Of a stretch of DNA of 64,000 nucleotides, positions 54,328-63,184 are shown piece after piece. A model generated the notes under the pieces. That model saw only the letters and a list, made by a program, of their open reading frames with translations. It had not been told where the DNA came from and ran no database searches. The DNA lies in NCBI GenBank assembly GCA_964389675.1, contig CAYMEV010000014.1, forward strand, positions 13,103 to 77,102. The letters run 5' to 3'. Position 1 is the stretch's first letter, and every line of letters starts with the position of its first letter. This DNA comes from CAYMEV01 sp964389675 [NCBI: uncultured Candidatus Sumerlaeota bacterium] (lineage in GTDB: Bacteria > CAYMEV01). Both the position numbers and the translations under genes were made by a program.

Positions 54328-54356
54328 ATTATATTTCAATTTTAGTTCAATATCAA
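54328..54356 (-). promoter_or_regulatory. Promoter of the flavodoxin-family gene
   Basis: Minus-strand TTGATA (54351-54356), 17-nt spacer, TATAAT (54328-54333), about 38 nt upstream of the start. Confidence 0.6.
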
Positions 54357-54390
54357 TACCAATTGAAGAAAGTAAATCTAAATTTATTGC

Positions 54391-54419
54391 TTGTCTGCAA
54401 ATCCCTGGAGGATTATAAT
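54391..54419 (+). promoter_or_regulatory. Promoter of the septoil-knot-like gene
   Basis: TTGTCT (54391-54396), 17-nt spacer, TATAAT (54414-54419), 36 nt before the ATG. It is divergent from the flavodoxin promoter at 35 bp distance. The 13-mer AAATCTAAATTTA at 54374-54386, next to it, is also present (reverse complement) at 51214-51226. Confidence 0.6.
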
Positions 54420-54455
54420 ATAAGTCAGTGAATCCTTCTGGAGGGAGGCAAAAAT

Positions 54456-54797
54456 ATGATGAAGAGCAAGGCTTTATTTATTATTTTTATGCTCATGGCT
54501 TTATCTGAACTTCACTCTACAAAGGTATATACGGTGGATTATGAAAGCCGGGCTGATGTAAAGGTATATGTGGTAGAATATGAAAGCCAGGCTGACCTGA
54601 ATGTCTACAGGGTTGAATATGAGAGCCAGGCAAAGAAGAATGACGGAAAATGGTATTTTACCAGGTATGAGAGCCGGGCTGAAAAGAAGATATTTTTTGT
54701 TGAGTATGAAAGCCAGGCAGATGTGAAGATATACTTTGTTGAGTATGAAAGCCAGGCAGGCTGGCGAAGCAATGAAAAAAAGCATCTGTTCTATTGA
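54456..54797 (+). CDS. Secreted short repeat protein, septoil-knot (former DUF6150) type
   Basis: A 113-residue exported protein. A signal peptide (residues 4-17) is followed by a very regular repeat: strand (KVYTVD, KVYVVE, NVYRVE, KWYFTR, KIFFVE, KIYFVE, KHLFY) alternating with the turn YES[QR]A[DEKG]. Seven strands and six YESxA turns are seen; the last turn YESQAGW and ending KKHLFY are family hallmarks. I recognise this as the pattern of the 7(1) septoil-knot family, small knotted beta proteins. Function is unknown. GGAGGGAGG gives a strong ribosome site 7 nt upstream; ATG at 54456 or 54459. Confidence 0.75.
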   Translation: MMKSKALFIIFMLMALSELHSTKVYTVDYESRADVKVYVVEYESQADLNVYRVEYESQAKKNDGKWYFTRYESRAEKKIFFVEYESQADVKIYFVEYESQAGWRSNEKKHLFY

Positions 54798-54847
54798 TAA
54801 AGCAGTTCAGAATAGGTGATGCATGTTCCTCTTTGAACCATTCCAAT

Positions 54848-54865
54848 TTCTTCCCCGGGGAAGAA
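54848..54865. repeat. 18-bp perfect palindrome
   Basis: TTCTTCCCCGGGGAAGAA reads the same on both strands. It lacks a loop and a T-tract, so it fits an operator or protein-binding site better than a terminator. Confidence 0.6.
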
Positions 54866-55030
54866 TAGCATAATGTCGCCGTGTCATATGATTCAATAAT
54901 TCCTTAAAACAGGCCTAAAATTATTAGAGATTTTTCTGAAAGTATCAGAAATAAAAGACAGGGTCGGTGCATTTATTGAAAAGCACAGGAGTTCATGCTC
55001 AATTCTACAGATTTTCTGGCAAGGTTTGTA

Positions 55031-55057
55031 TTGACAGGCAGAGTATTTAAATATAAA
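55031..55057 (+). promoter_or_regulatory. Promoter candidate upstream of small membrane protein genes
   Basis: TTGACAGG followed by TATAAA, spacer 15 nt, about 100 nt before the ATG at 55158. The arrangement matches that at 51242-51268. Confidence 0.4.
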
Positions 55058-55157
55058 TTTGAAAAAAACTTGCAGCAGCTGTCCGGGATTTATAATAAAT
55101 AACTGTTAACCGGAAGTGGCAGGTACAAATTATAACCTTGAACTGTAGGAGAACAAG

Positions 55158-55577
55158 ATGAGATTCTTATTCATTATGAACAGATCAGCAATTGCAGGAG
55201 CTCTATCAGGAACACTGTTTCTGGGGATTGCTTTCCGCCTGATAACCCTTTTAATAGCATATATCCGCACTGATCCACTGAACCTTACAATGCATAACAT
55301 GGCGGAAGTGCTGCTGCTTAGCCTTGTATTAGGGATTATCGGGGGGATATTGTTCTGCATTCTGCATGAAATATTTAAAGACATGAGATTGAAGATCGCA
55401 GGAATGATCAGCTCCATTTTCCTCTTTGTCACACTGGGCCTGGTACAGATCTTAAGAGGGTTTATCAGCCTTTCCCTGCTTCCTGTCCAGCTTGCCATGT
55501 TCCTGCTGGCCCTTGCCATGTTTCTGCTTTATGGAATATTCCTGGCCGTTCTGGCTGAAAAACTGATAAAGAATTAA
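55158..55577 (+). CDS. Small polytopic membrane protein
   Basis: A 139-residue protein with four predicted transmembrane helices (about 10-35, 50-68, 80-98, 112-133). No motif known to me. GTAGGAG lies 11 nt before the ATG, so translation is plausible. The next gene begins 11 bp after the stop, so the two form a pair. Confidence 0.6.
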   Translation: MRFLFIMNRSAIAGALSGTLFLGIAFRLITLLIAYIRTDPLNLTMHNMAEVLLLSLVLGIIGGILFCILHEIFKDMRLKIAGMISSIFLFVTLGLVQILRGFISLSLLPVQLAMFLLALAMFLLYGIFLAVLAEKLIKN

Positions 55578-55588
55578 GGGTGAAGAAT

Positions 55589-55771
55589 ATGAAATCTAAT
55601 ACTAATATTTGCTGGCTGCCCTTCCTGTTTCTCCTGTTGGGAACTATCGGCCTGCTCTTAAATGAATTTGCCGTTAAACTGGATACTGCATGTGTCATTA
55701 TATCTGCACTGCTGAATCTCATCGGGCTGTTCATGCTGTTTGTCTATCCGGGATACATCAGGAAAAGATAA
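55589..55771 (+). CDS. 60-residue two-helix membrane protein
   Basis: A short protein with two helices (about 8-26 and 31-53) and a basic end (YIRKR). The start is ATG 55589, with AAGGGTG upstream; a GTG at 55580 is an alternative. It follows the four-helix protein by 11 bp and may be its partner. Confidence 0.55.
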   Translation: MKSNTNICWLPFLFLLLGTIGLLLNEFAVKLDTACVIISALLNLIGLFMLFVYPGYIRKR

Positions 55772-56212
55772 GATACAGATTAAAAACAGAGTGGCCATTC
55801 ATGGTAAAAGATAGGTCTCTCTCCCTTCAGGAGTGAGAGCAAACAAATATCTGGATCATGTATAATCTGTATAATCCATGCATATATCCTCATAGTCTGT
55901 TATGGATCTGTTATGCATAATTCTGCTTTAATCCAGTATTACAGTTTAACCTCATATTTAAGCAAAAATAAAAGCAGGGCCAAAATACACCTTTTAAAAA
56001 AAATGCACTTACTAAATCAATAACACTTAATGACTGCAGTTCTAATATTTGAAAATGGATTAATATTTTTTCAGCAAATAAAAATTTATTATAAAAAGTA
56101 AAATATTGGTTTGATAAAATTGATTAAACTGCAAAATTATGCTAAAATAATAAAAAGCATTATATGACTTACTAAAACTGAATTAAGAAAAAATAGAATG
56201 GAGGGGGCCTTT
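55772..56212. other. AT-rich intergenic region with promoter candidate
   Basis: A gap of about 440 bp, very AT-rich in its right half. No gene or tRNA is visible. Its right end holds TTGATT-N17-TAAAAT (56120-56148) and the ribosome site GGAGGGGG for the propeller protein. A weak imperfect hairpin lies near 55822. Confidence 0.5.
56120..56148 (+). promoter_or_regulatory. Promoter of the propeller protein gene
   Basis: TTGATT (56120-56125), 17-nt spacer, TAAAAT (56143-56148), about 65 nt before the ATG at 56213. Confidence 0.45.
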
Positions 56213-58231
56213 ATGAAGTATTATTTTTCAATGATTCTGTTGATCAATGCTTTTTCATTTGCCTATGCCCAGCCTGATTTTCTCTGGGCTAATCAGGCCG
56301 GAGGCGCAGGCAATGAGGTTTCCTTTTCAATTGAGACTGATGGCTCAGGTAATTCTTTTGTTTCCGGTTACTATGAGGGAACAGCATCATTTGGCACTTA
56401 TGACCTTGTATCTGCAGGAAGTTTTGATGTATTTATAACCAGGCTGGATACTGACGGTAATTTCCTGTGGGCAGTATCCGCAGGAGGGACAGGAGCTGAA
56501 TTTATATATGGAGGAGCTCTTGACACTTCCGGGAATTATTATCTGACAGGCTTTTTTATGGGAACAGCAAACTTCGGTCCAACTATGCTTGTATCTACAG
56601 GATATCAGGATTTTTTTATTGCCAAAATTGACACTGATGGCAATTTCCTCTGGGCCAAAAGAGCAGGAGGAGCTGAAAATACCATGGGATATGATGTGAC
56701 AGTAGCTTCATCAGGCAATATATACTGCACAGGACAATTTTACGGGACTGCTTATTTTGGATCAACAGAGCTGATAGCAGGAGCTTCATCTCAGGCCCTT
56801 TTTGTAACTGCACTGGATGCTGATGGCAATTTCTTGTGGGCAAGGAGTGCAGGTGGTGATGATAGTTATACCTATGGCCTGGGTATTATTACTGATTCCT
56901 CTGAAAATGTATATATTACCGGCACGTATTTTGGTTCTGTCTCATTTGGCCCATACAACATTAGCAGTGCAATTGGCGACTATGATATTTTTGCAGCAGC
57001 CCTTGATGCAAACGGCAGCTGGCTGTGGGCCCAGAGTGCCGGAGGAAATTACCCTGACGAGGGACGGGGAATTGATATCGGGCCTGACGGCAATATTATT
57101 ATTTCTGGATACTTTTTTGATTCAGCATCCTTTGGCTCTATTGACATTGTATCTTACGGTGGCTCTGATATATTCTTTGCCAAAATTGACCCGGACGGCA
57201 ATTTCCTGTGGGCAGTATCGGCAGGAGGAACAGTAAGTGATATAGCATATTCTATAAAAATAGATTCTGCTGGAAATATATATGGAACAGGCCGTTTTGA
57301 GGGCACTGCATCCTTTGGTTCAAGTTCAACAGAGCTGATATCAGCCGGAAGTTTAGATGCTTTTATCGCCATGGCTGATCCTGACGGTAATTTCATCTGG
57401 GCTGAAAGAGCAGGCGGGACAGAATATGACATCGGGCAGGGTATCAGCCTGGATGATTACGGCAGGGTGTATGTTTCCGGGTTTTTCTCCGGGACAGCTT
57501 ACTTTGATTCAATTGAAATTGTCGGAGGTGGTTATGACGATGTTTTCATTGCAAAGCTTGAGGGTGGCCCCGATGCATCGATCCTGCCCGCTGATATAAC
57601 ATATTCGCCAGGCCTTCCTCAGCCGGGTGATACAGTGACAATCAATGCCAGGGTATATAATCTTGGCGACACTGAGCTTGATTCAGGAAATGCAGGTTTT
57701 TACTGGAGCATTGAGCCTGACGTAGACCTTCAGCTGATCGGGACAGTCCCCTTCGGACCTTTACTGCCTGGCGATTATGAAGATGTTGCTGTTGACTGGG
57801 TGACAGCACCGGATATGGACCCTATGAGCTATATCATCACTGTTGTGCTGTCGGATGTGCTTGCCTGGGAATCAAGAAAAGATAATAATACAGCATCAAT
57901 GGAGCTTCCCCTTCCTGTTGACCTTGGATACTTTTCTGCAACAGGGATAGGGAACAGGGCGAATATTGCATGGATGACAGTCTCTGAAACCGATAATCTC
58001 GGATTCAATATATACAGGATGAGAGGGGATAAAATAAATCAGTTCATAGCATTTTTTCCTGTAAGGCTGAACTCAGACCTTATTCCGGGACAGGGGACGT
58101 CATCAGAGCCAAAGACATACTGCTTTACCGATTATGTAAAAAACCATGCAAATTATATCTATATACTGGAATCTGTCTCAACCGGGGGAGAGACCCAGGA
58201 ATTCAAGACAAGGCTTGAATGGCTTAATTAA
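56213..58231 (+). CDS. Secreted seven-repeat beta-propeller protein with CARDB domain
   Basis: A protein of about 672 residues. A signal peptide (hydrophobic 5-18, AYA cleavage) exports it. Seven copies of a repeat whose signature is [DN]G[NS][FW][LI]WA..AGG (the first reads PDFLWANQAGG) fill about residues 20-445, each about 60 residues; seven units fit a seven-bladed propeller of the SBBP type. A CARDB-type adhesive domain follows (DITYSPGLPQPGDTVTI), and the C-terminal part (DLGYFSATGIGNRANIAWMT) resembles the Fn3-like or sorting domain of surface proteins. The start at 56213 is set by GGAGGGGG. A hairpin follows 9 nt after the stop. Likely surface-exposed; role unknown. Confidence 0.82.
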   Translation: MKYYFSMILLINAFSFAYAQPDFLWANQAGGAGNEVSFSIETDGSGNSFVSGYYEGTASFGTYDLVSAGSFDVFITRLDTDGNFLWAVSAGGTGAEFIYGGALDTSGNYYLTGFFMGTANFGPTMLVSTGYQDFFIAKIDTDGNFLWAKRAGGAENTMGYDVTVASSGNIYCTGQFYGTAYFGSTELIAGASSQALFVTALDADGNFLWARSAGGDDSYTYGLGIITDSSENVYITGTYFGSVSFGPYNISSAIGDYDIFAAALDANGSWLWAQSAGGNYPDEGRGIDIGPDGNIIISGYFFDSASFGSIDIVSYGGSDIFFAKIDPDGNFLWAVSAGGTVSDIAYSIKIDSAGNIYGTGRFEGTASFGSSSTELISAGSLDAFIAMADPDGNFIWAERAGGTEYDIGQGISLDDYGRVYVSGFFSGTAYFDSIEIVGGGYDDVFIAKLEGGPDASILPADITYSPGLPQPGDTVTINARVYNLGDTELDSGNAGFYWSIEPDVDLQLIGTVPFGPLLPGDYEDVAVDWVTAPDMDPMSYIITVVLSDVLAWESRKDNNTASMELPLPVDLGYFSATGIGNRANIAWMTVSETDNLGFNIYRMRGDKINQFIAFFPVRLNSDLIPGQGTSSEPKTYCFTDYVKNHANYIYILESVSTGGETQEFKTRLEWLN

Positions 58232-58239
58232 GAATATAT

Positions 58240-58265
58240 AAAGGGACAGCTGGCGCTGTCCCTTT
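58240..58265 (+). terminator. Terminator-like hairpin after the propeller gene
   Basis: AAAGGGACAGC (58240-58250) and GCTGTCCCTTT (58255-58265) are an 11/11 perfect stem with a 4-nt loop. The T-tract is only TTT, so it may be a weak terminator. Confidence 0.6.
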
Positions 58266-58430
58266 GCTGCAGATCTGAGCAGTCAGAGATATTGCTGAGT
58301 ATCATAATTTTATATGCTTTATAACTGCTGTAAATGTAGTGGCACGGAATTAATAAGAGCCTTTGCCTGAAGCATTTTTTTATTATTTTCCCTTAATATA
58401 TAATATTTTGTCTTGAAAAAAGTATTAAGC

Positions 58431-58451
58431 CATGCTAATTTATACAGCATG
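58431..58451 (+). promoter_or_regulatory. Inverted repeat over the start of the deiminase-like gene
   Basis: CATGCT (58431-58436) and AGCATG (58446-58451) form a 6-bp stem that includes the ATG at 58449. It may hide the start from ribosomes or mark an operator. No ribosome site is visible. Confidence 0.3.
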
Positions 58452-61400
58452 ATAAAGCTAAAACTTCCAACCAAATTTATAACAAAGGCCGCAGTTTTCG
58501 TTTTTATCAGCATTATCTTTCTATCTCTATCTCTTTATGCCGGGGAAGGCAGTAATGACCTTACGAGAGAAATACTGAAAGAGAAATACGGCGATAATGC
58601 TGAAGATATCCTTAAAAATCCGGGATTGGGTCATTACCTGGATGCAGAGGAAATATTAAAGCCCCTTCCTGAGAAGGGTGATTCAAGCAAAGCACCGCCA
58701 TCAGGCACTGTAAGCCCTGTTGCTGAATTTGACCCTGCTGAGGCAGTCCTTATAAGGTATCCTCTCGGGATACCGTATTCATTGATAGCAGACCTTTCAA
58801 ACCATACAACAGTGATAACGCTTGTATCAAGCTCAAGCCAGCAGAGTACAGTTGAATCCCTTTACAGCTCCAACGGTGTAAACCTTGCAAACTGTGAGTT
58901 TGCAATCTATGATACTGATTCTTACTGGACAAGGGATTACGGGCCATGGTTCATCAGGGATGGTGAAGATGACATAGCCATAGTTGACTTTGAATACAAC
59001 AGGCCCCGTCCTGATGACAATGATGTACCCTTCAATATGTCCAGTTACCTTAGTATGCCGTATTATTACATGAGCCTTTATCATACAGGCGGAAACTATA
59101 TGAATGACGGCTACAGTATCGCAGCATCAACCGACCTGGTCTATGAGGAGAACTACAGTATGACCGAAGCTGAGGTTGACGCCATGATGCAGGATTATCT
59201 CGGGGCTGATACCTATCATGCTGTTCCCGACCCGAATAATACCTATATAGACCATATAGACTGCTGGGGAAAGTTCCTTGCTCCGAACAAGGTCCTTATC
59301 AGAAGGGTCCCTACAAGCCATGCCCAGTATGATGAGATAGAGGCTACTGCAGATTATTTTGCAAACCAGGTATCTGCATACGGGACTAAATACAAGGTTT
59401 ACAGGGTTGACACACCCTCAGACCAGCCCTATACCAATTCCCTTATCCTGAATGATAAGGTTTTTGTTCCTATTACCGGATCGCCAACCTATGACAATAT
59501 GGCAATTGCAGCCTATCAGGATGCCATGCCGGGTTATGAGGTGGAGGGTTATACAGGATCATGGGAGAGCACTGATGCCCTGCACTGCAGGACTCATGAG
59601 ATTGCAGACAGGGGAATGCTCTATATCAGGCATTATCCCCTCATGCCTTATCAGCCTGTGCAGTCCGGTTATACTGTTACAGCTGATATAATCCCATACA
59701 GCGGATCAGCCCTTACTTCAGGTGACCTGAAGGTATATTATCAGACAGAGGGCTCTTCAAAGTTCAGCTATGTCCTGCTTCAGCATGTTTCAGGCAATTC
59801 ATATGAAGCAACTATACCTGCCACACTTGAATCACAGACCATGAGCTATTACATTACAGCAGGCGATGCATCCGGCAGGACAGAGAATCATCCATATATC
59901 GGCCCGGCAGACCCCCATCAGTTCATGACCATTGAATCAGATATTGTATCACCGGTATCGCCTCTGGATTATGAGAGTGATATCTCTATTGAACTGGATG
60001 AGCTATGCTGGTATTTTGATTCAACTGTGCTTGAGATTGAGGGATTCAATATATATTTAAGTACTTCGCCTGACTTTTCTACAGGTACATATACAGATTA
60101 TATGGCATTTAGCGAAAGTGTAGATGATACATACTGCTACAACACTGAAAGCTATGCTTTTGAAACAAGTAAAACATATTACTGGAAAATAGGCCTGGTG
60201 ACGAATGATATGGAGATTGACTGGACTGATGAGTGGAGTTTTGTTACATCATCCTATGCGCCTCCGGCAAACCTCTCTGCATCAACCATCTACAGCGACA
60301 GGATAGAACTGGGCTGGGATGTTCCCGGGACGATGCTGAAGGGAATATCAGTATCGGGATATAATGTTTATAGAAGCACACAGTTAAATGGCACATATAC
60401 CAAGATCAACTCAAGCCTTGTAACTACTCTGTATTATACGGATTACTCGGTATCCTGCCCTGAGACATGGTATTATGCTGTTACAGCTGTCTACAGTGAC
60501 AGCATGGAGAGTGCTTTAACAGATGGCGTTATGGGAATGACATCAGAGGGAACATATTATGCTCTATCCTTCATGTCAGACCCTGAGTCAACAGGTGCGA
60601 TATTTACCGGTGCAGGAGATTATACAGAGGGAGCACCTGTGGATATTTCTGTAAATTCCCCGGCCGGATACAGCTTTCTTTACTGGACAGGTGCTTATGC
60701 AGGGCTTCTTGATGATGCCTATTCACCTTCCGCTTCATTTACAATGCCTGCTGATGATGTTATAATGACTGCAGTCTTTGAGGAATCCCAGTATGACTTA
60801 AAGGCTGTTATAGGGCTTGAGAACCCTGCTTATGAAGGAGTATGGCTGTGGAACTATTCAGACAGCAAGGCAAAAGGCTCAGTATGGACAAATATCCTGT
60901 CAGGCCAGACTGCAACCGGGATTTCAGCAGGAGACATTACCGGAGACGGCAACCTTGAAATAGTGGTCAATTTTCAGGACTACGGTTTATGGTACTACAC
61001 TACCGCAGGCGCATCATGGGTTAATATCATGTCAAATTCAGTTACATGCACAGACTTTGCGCTTGCTGATACAAATTCAGGTACCCCTGTCCAGGTAATA
61101 GCATCGTTCTCAGGGAACGGGCTTTATAAATGGGAATATTCAAAAGGTACCTGGGTAAGCATAATAGGCCAGACAGCTACAATTGTGACAGCTGCCGACA
61201 TCAACAGGGACGGGACTGATGACCTTGCCCTGGCATTCAGCGGTGTTGAGGGTATGTTCACCTATGATTTCACAACGCAAACATTTACGAGGCTTGTCAT
61301 GGTAAGCCCTTCCCAGATGACATCAGATGATATTACCGGTGATGGCTATGACGAGATCGTATGCGTATTTGACGGTTTCGGCATCTACCTTGTAAGGAAT

Positions 61401-61838
61401 ATACCGGATAAGAATGCCGGATCTCAAAAAGAACAGCTTTATGATATTGACCTTATAAATGATATACCCGAAAGCCGTAAATGGTACTCCAGGGACGGAA
61501 GCAGCAAAGGAATACAGTTCAACAGGATCACATACGGCTCCCCTGATGAAGGCCACCTTATAGGGACAGGCGATATTACGGGCGGGACAGGATCAGAGAT
61601 CATAATGACCTATAACGGTGATGCATACAGCTACTGCTATGAGACCCTTTCATGGTCTATCATGGTTTATGCTCCTTTCAACAGAATAATATCCGGAAAA
61701 TTTACAAACTCTTCATGGGATGACCTTATCGTGTGCGACAGCTCCACAGGAAGCATATACCTGAAGAACGCCTCACTGGGTTCATGGGAAATGCTCCTGC
61801 AGTCAGGCCATACCCATGCGATGGCGCCTCTGGAATAA
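58449..61838 (+). CDS. Secreted arginine deiminase-like protein with Fn3, bacterial-repeat and FG-GAP domains
   Basis: A protein of about 1129 residues. A signal peptide (about 10-30) exports it. The N-terminal 370 residues match the agmatine deiminase/PAD family: the acidic YWTRDYGPW, the HIDCWGKF segment with the His/Asp pair, the NSLILNDKVF segment, and nucleophile Cys380 in ALHCRTHE. Porphyromonas-type PPAD carries the same set. Then come Fn3-like domains, an InlB-type bacterial repeat (YSFLYWTGAYAG), and about five FG-GAP/VCBS units (GDITGDGNLEIVV, ADINRDGTDD, DDITGDGYDEIV), a calcium-binding propeller. It would convert arginine or a related guanidine outside the cell. A TTG start at 58413 is an alternative. 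Terminator follows. Confidence 0.85.
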   Translation: MIKLKLPTKFITKAAVFVFISIIFLSLSLYAGEGSNDLTREILKEKYGDNAEDILKNPGLGHYLDAEEILKPLPEKGDSSKAPPSGTVSPVAEFDPAEAVLIRYPLGIPYSLIADLSNHTTVITLVSSSSQQSTVESLYSSNGVNLANCEFAIYDTDSYWTRDYGPWFIRDGEDDIAIVDFEYNRPRPDDNDVPFNMSSYLSMPYYYMSLYHTGGNYMNDGYSIAASTDLVYEENYSMTEAEVDAMMQDYLGADTYHAVPDPNNTYIDHIDCWGKFLAPNKVLIRRVPTSHAQYDEIEATADYFANQVSAYGTKYKVYRVDTPSDQPYTNSLILNDKVFVPITGSPTYDNMAIAAYQDAMPGYEVEGYTGSWESTDALHCRTHEIADRGMLYIRHYPLMPYQPVQSGYTVTADIIPYSGSALTSGDLKVYYQTEGSSKFSYVLLQHVSGNSYEATIPATLESQTMSYYITAGDASGRTENHPYIGPADPHQFMTIESDIVSPVSPLDYESDISIELDELCWYFDSTVLEIEGFNIYLSTSPDFSTGTYTDYMAFSESVDDTYCYNTESYAFETSKTYYWKIGLVTNDMEIDWTDEWSFVTSSYAPPANLSASTIYSDRIELGWDVPGTMLKGISVSGYNVYRSTQLNGTYTKINSSLVTTLYYTDYSVSCPETWYYAVTAVYSDSMESALTDGVMGMTSEGTYYALSFMSDPESTGAIFTGAGDYTEGAPVDISVNSPAGYSFLYWTGAYAGLLDDAYSPSASFTMPADDVIMTAVFEESQYDLKAVIGLENPAYEGVWLWNYSDSKAKGSVWTNILSGQTATGISAGDITGDGNLEIVVNFQDYGLWYYTTAGASWVNIMSNSVTCTDFALADTNSGTPVQVIASFSGNGLYKWEYSKGTWVSIIGQTATIVTAADINRDGTDDLALAFSGVEGMFTYDFTTQTFTRLVMVSPSQMTSDDITGDGYDEIVCVFDGFGIYLVRNIPDKNAGSQKEQLYDIDLINDIPESRKWYSRDGSSKGIQFNRITYGSPDEGHLIGTGDITGGTGSEIIMTYNGDAYSYCYETLSWSIMVYAPFNRIISGKFTNSSWDDLIVCDSSTGSIYLKNASLGSWEMLLQSGHTHAMAPLE

Positions 61839-61856
61839 TAATGTAATAAACATACA

Positions 61857-61884
61857 GGGCAGTGCGATGCGCTGCCCTTTTTTA
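61857..61884 (+). terminator. Rho-independent terminator of the deiminase-like gene
   Basis: GGGCAGTGC (61857-61865) pairs with GCGCTGCCC (61869-61877) with one T-G wobble and loop GAT; TTTTTT follows. This is the best terminator in the window. Confidence 0.85.
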
Positions 61885-61912
61885 TTAAATAGAAATGAAA
61901 ACAGGGTTTATT

Positions 61913-63184
61913 ATGGCTCATCACACAGTAAAGAAAGGTTATCAGGACCTTGTAAAAAGGCTTAACAGGTTTCCGCAGGGAGCCCCTCCCAGTGATACAC
62001 TCTATCAGATCCTGTCCATCCTGTTCACTGAAAAGGAAGCCAGGCTTGTATCACTTCTTCCGATAAAGCCGTTTACAGCAGAAAAGGCTTCCAAAAACTG
62101 GGGTATGGCTATCCATGAAGCTGAAAAGGTACTGGATGAGCTTGCATCAAGGGCCATTCTGCTTGATTCCCTGCACAACAATGAAAAGTACTATATACTT
62201 CCGCCTCCGATGGCAGGTTTTATAGAATTTTCGCTTATGAGGCTCAGGGGGGATATTGACCAGAAACTTCTGAGTGAGCTTCTCTATAAGTATATCAATG
62301 TAGAGGAGGATTTCATTACAGACCTTATGGCAAGGGGGGATACCAAACTTGGAAGGATGTTTGTCAATGAAAAGGCCCTGTCCAGTGAAAATGCCCTTTA
62401 TGTACTGGATTATGGAAGGGCAAGCCATGTAATTAAAACAGCCTCTCATATAGGCATCGGGATCTGCTACTGCAGGCATAAGATGTCACACATGGGCAGG
62501 GCATGTGATTCTCCCCTGGAGATATGCATGACCTTCAATACAACAGCTGCTTCCCTTATAAGGGCAGGGTATGCAAAGCAGGTGAGTGCTGACGAATGCA
62601 TGGAACTCCTGTATAAGGCATATGATTACAACCTTGTGCAGTTCGGGGAAAATGTCCAGAACGAAGTAAATTTCATCTGCAACTGCTGTAAATGCTGCTG
62701 TGAGGCAATGATTGCCGCAAGGAAATTTGCATTCCTGAATCCTGTCCATACGACAGGCCTTACTGCCAGAATTGAATCATCCTGCACCGGATGCGGGAAA
62801 TGCGTATCAATCTGTCCTGTTGATGCAATAGAGCTTGTCAGCGCTGAAGAAACAGGAGGAAAGCAAGGAAAGACAGCTGTAATTGATGAAAGGCTCTGCC
62901 TCGGGTGCGGCCTGTGTGAAAGGAACTGCCCGGCTGGCAGCATAAAGCTTGTACCGGGGAAAACCAGGACCATAACACCTGTAAATTCTGCTCATAAGGC
63001 TGTAATGATGGCTATAGAGAGGGGGAAACTTCAGAATCTCATATTTGACAACCATGCTCTGTTCAGCCACAGGGCCATGGCTGCAATACTTGGTGTGATA
63101 ATGAAGCTTCCTGTTGCAAAGCAGATACTTGCACTAAACCAGATAAAGTCAAAATACCTCGGGAAACTGCTTTCCAGCAGGTAG
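61913..63184 (+). CDS. Iron-sulfur protein with N-terminal winged-helix-like region
   Basis: A 423-residue protein. Residues 1-110 are helical with a winged-helix feel (IHEAEKVLDELASRAILL). The middle has CYCRHKMSHMGRACD and a dense cysteine cluster CNCCKCCCEAM. The C-terminal dicluster ferredoxin has CTGCGKCVSICP and CLGCGLCERNCP, and a basic tail closes the protein. Similar proteins are found in anaerobes as electron-transfer or regulatory proteins. The start is ATG 61913, with AGGG upstream; an ATG at 61895 lies against the previous terminator. It starts 29 nt after that terminator, so it must have its own promoter or read-through. Confidence 0.82.
   Translation: MAHHTVKKGYQDLVKRLNRFPQGAPPSDTLYQILSILFTEKEARLVSLLPIKPFTAEKASKNWGMAIHEAEKVLDELASRAILLDSLHNNEKYYILPPPMAGFIEFSLMRLRGDIDQKLLSELLYKYINVEEDFITDLMARGDTKLGRMFVNEKALSSENALYVLDYGRASHVIKTASHIGIGICYCRHKMSHMGRACDSPLEICMTFNTTAASLIRAGYAKQVSADECMELLYKAYDYNLVQFGENVQNEVNFICNCCKCCCEAMIAARKFAFLNPVHTTGLTARIESSCTGCGKCVSICPVDAIELVSAEETGGKQGKTAVIDERLCLGCGLCERNCPAGSIKLVPGKTRTITPVNSAHKAVMMAIERGKLQNLIFDNHALFSHRAMAAILGVIMKLPVAKQILALNQIKSKYLGKLLSSR

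Larger units (their letters stand above)
54798..55157. other. Intergenic region with an 18-bp palindrome and promoter candidate
   Basis: A 360-bp gap with no supported gene. It contains a perfect 18-bp palindrome TTCTTCCCCGGGGAAGAA (54848-54865), about 50 bp past the repeat-protein stop, and the promoter candidate TTGACAGG-TATAAA at 55031-55057. A 35-codon frame (54995-55102) has AGGAG too near its ATG to be trusted. Confidence 0.5.

Noticed and set aside
54995-55102. 35-codon frame
   Set aside because: Its AGGAG is only 3 nt from the ATG, the peptide has no recognisable pattern, and the frame overlaps the promoter candidate.
55822-55850. Hairpin CTCTC...GAGAG
   Set aside because: Stem is short with mismatches and there is no T-tract, so it is not a convincing terminator.
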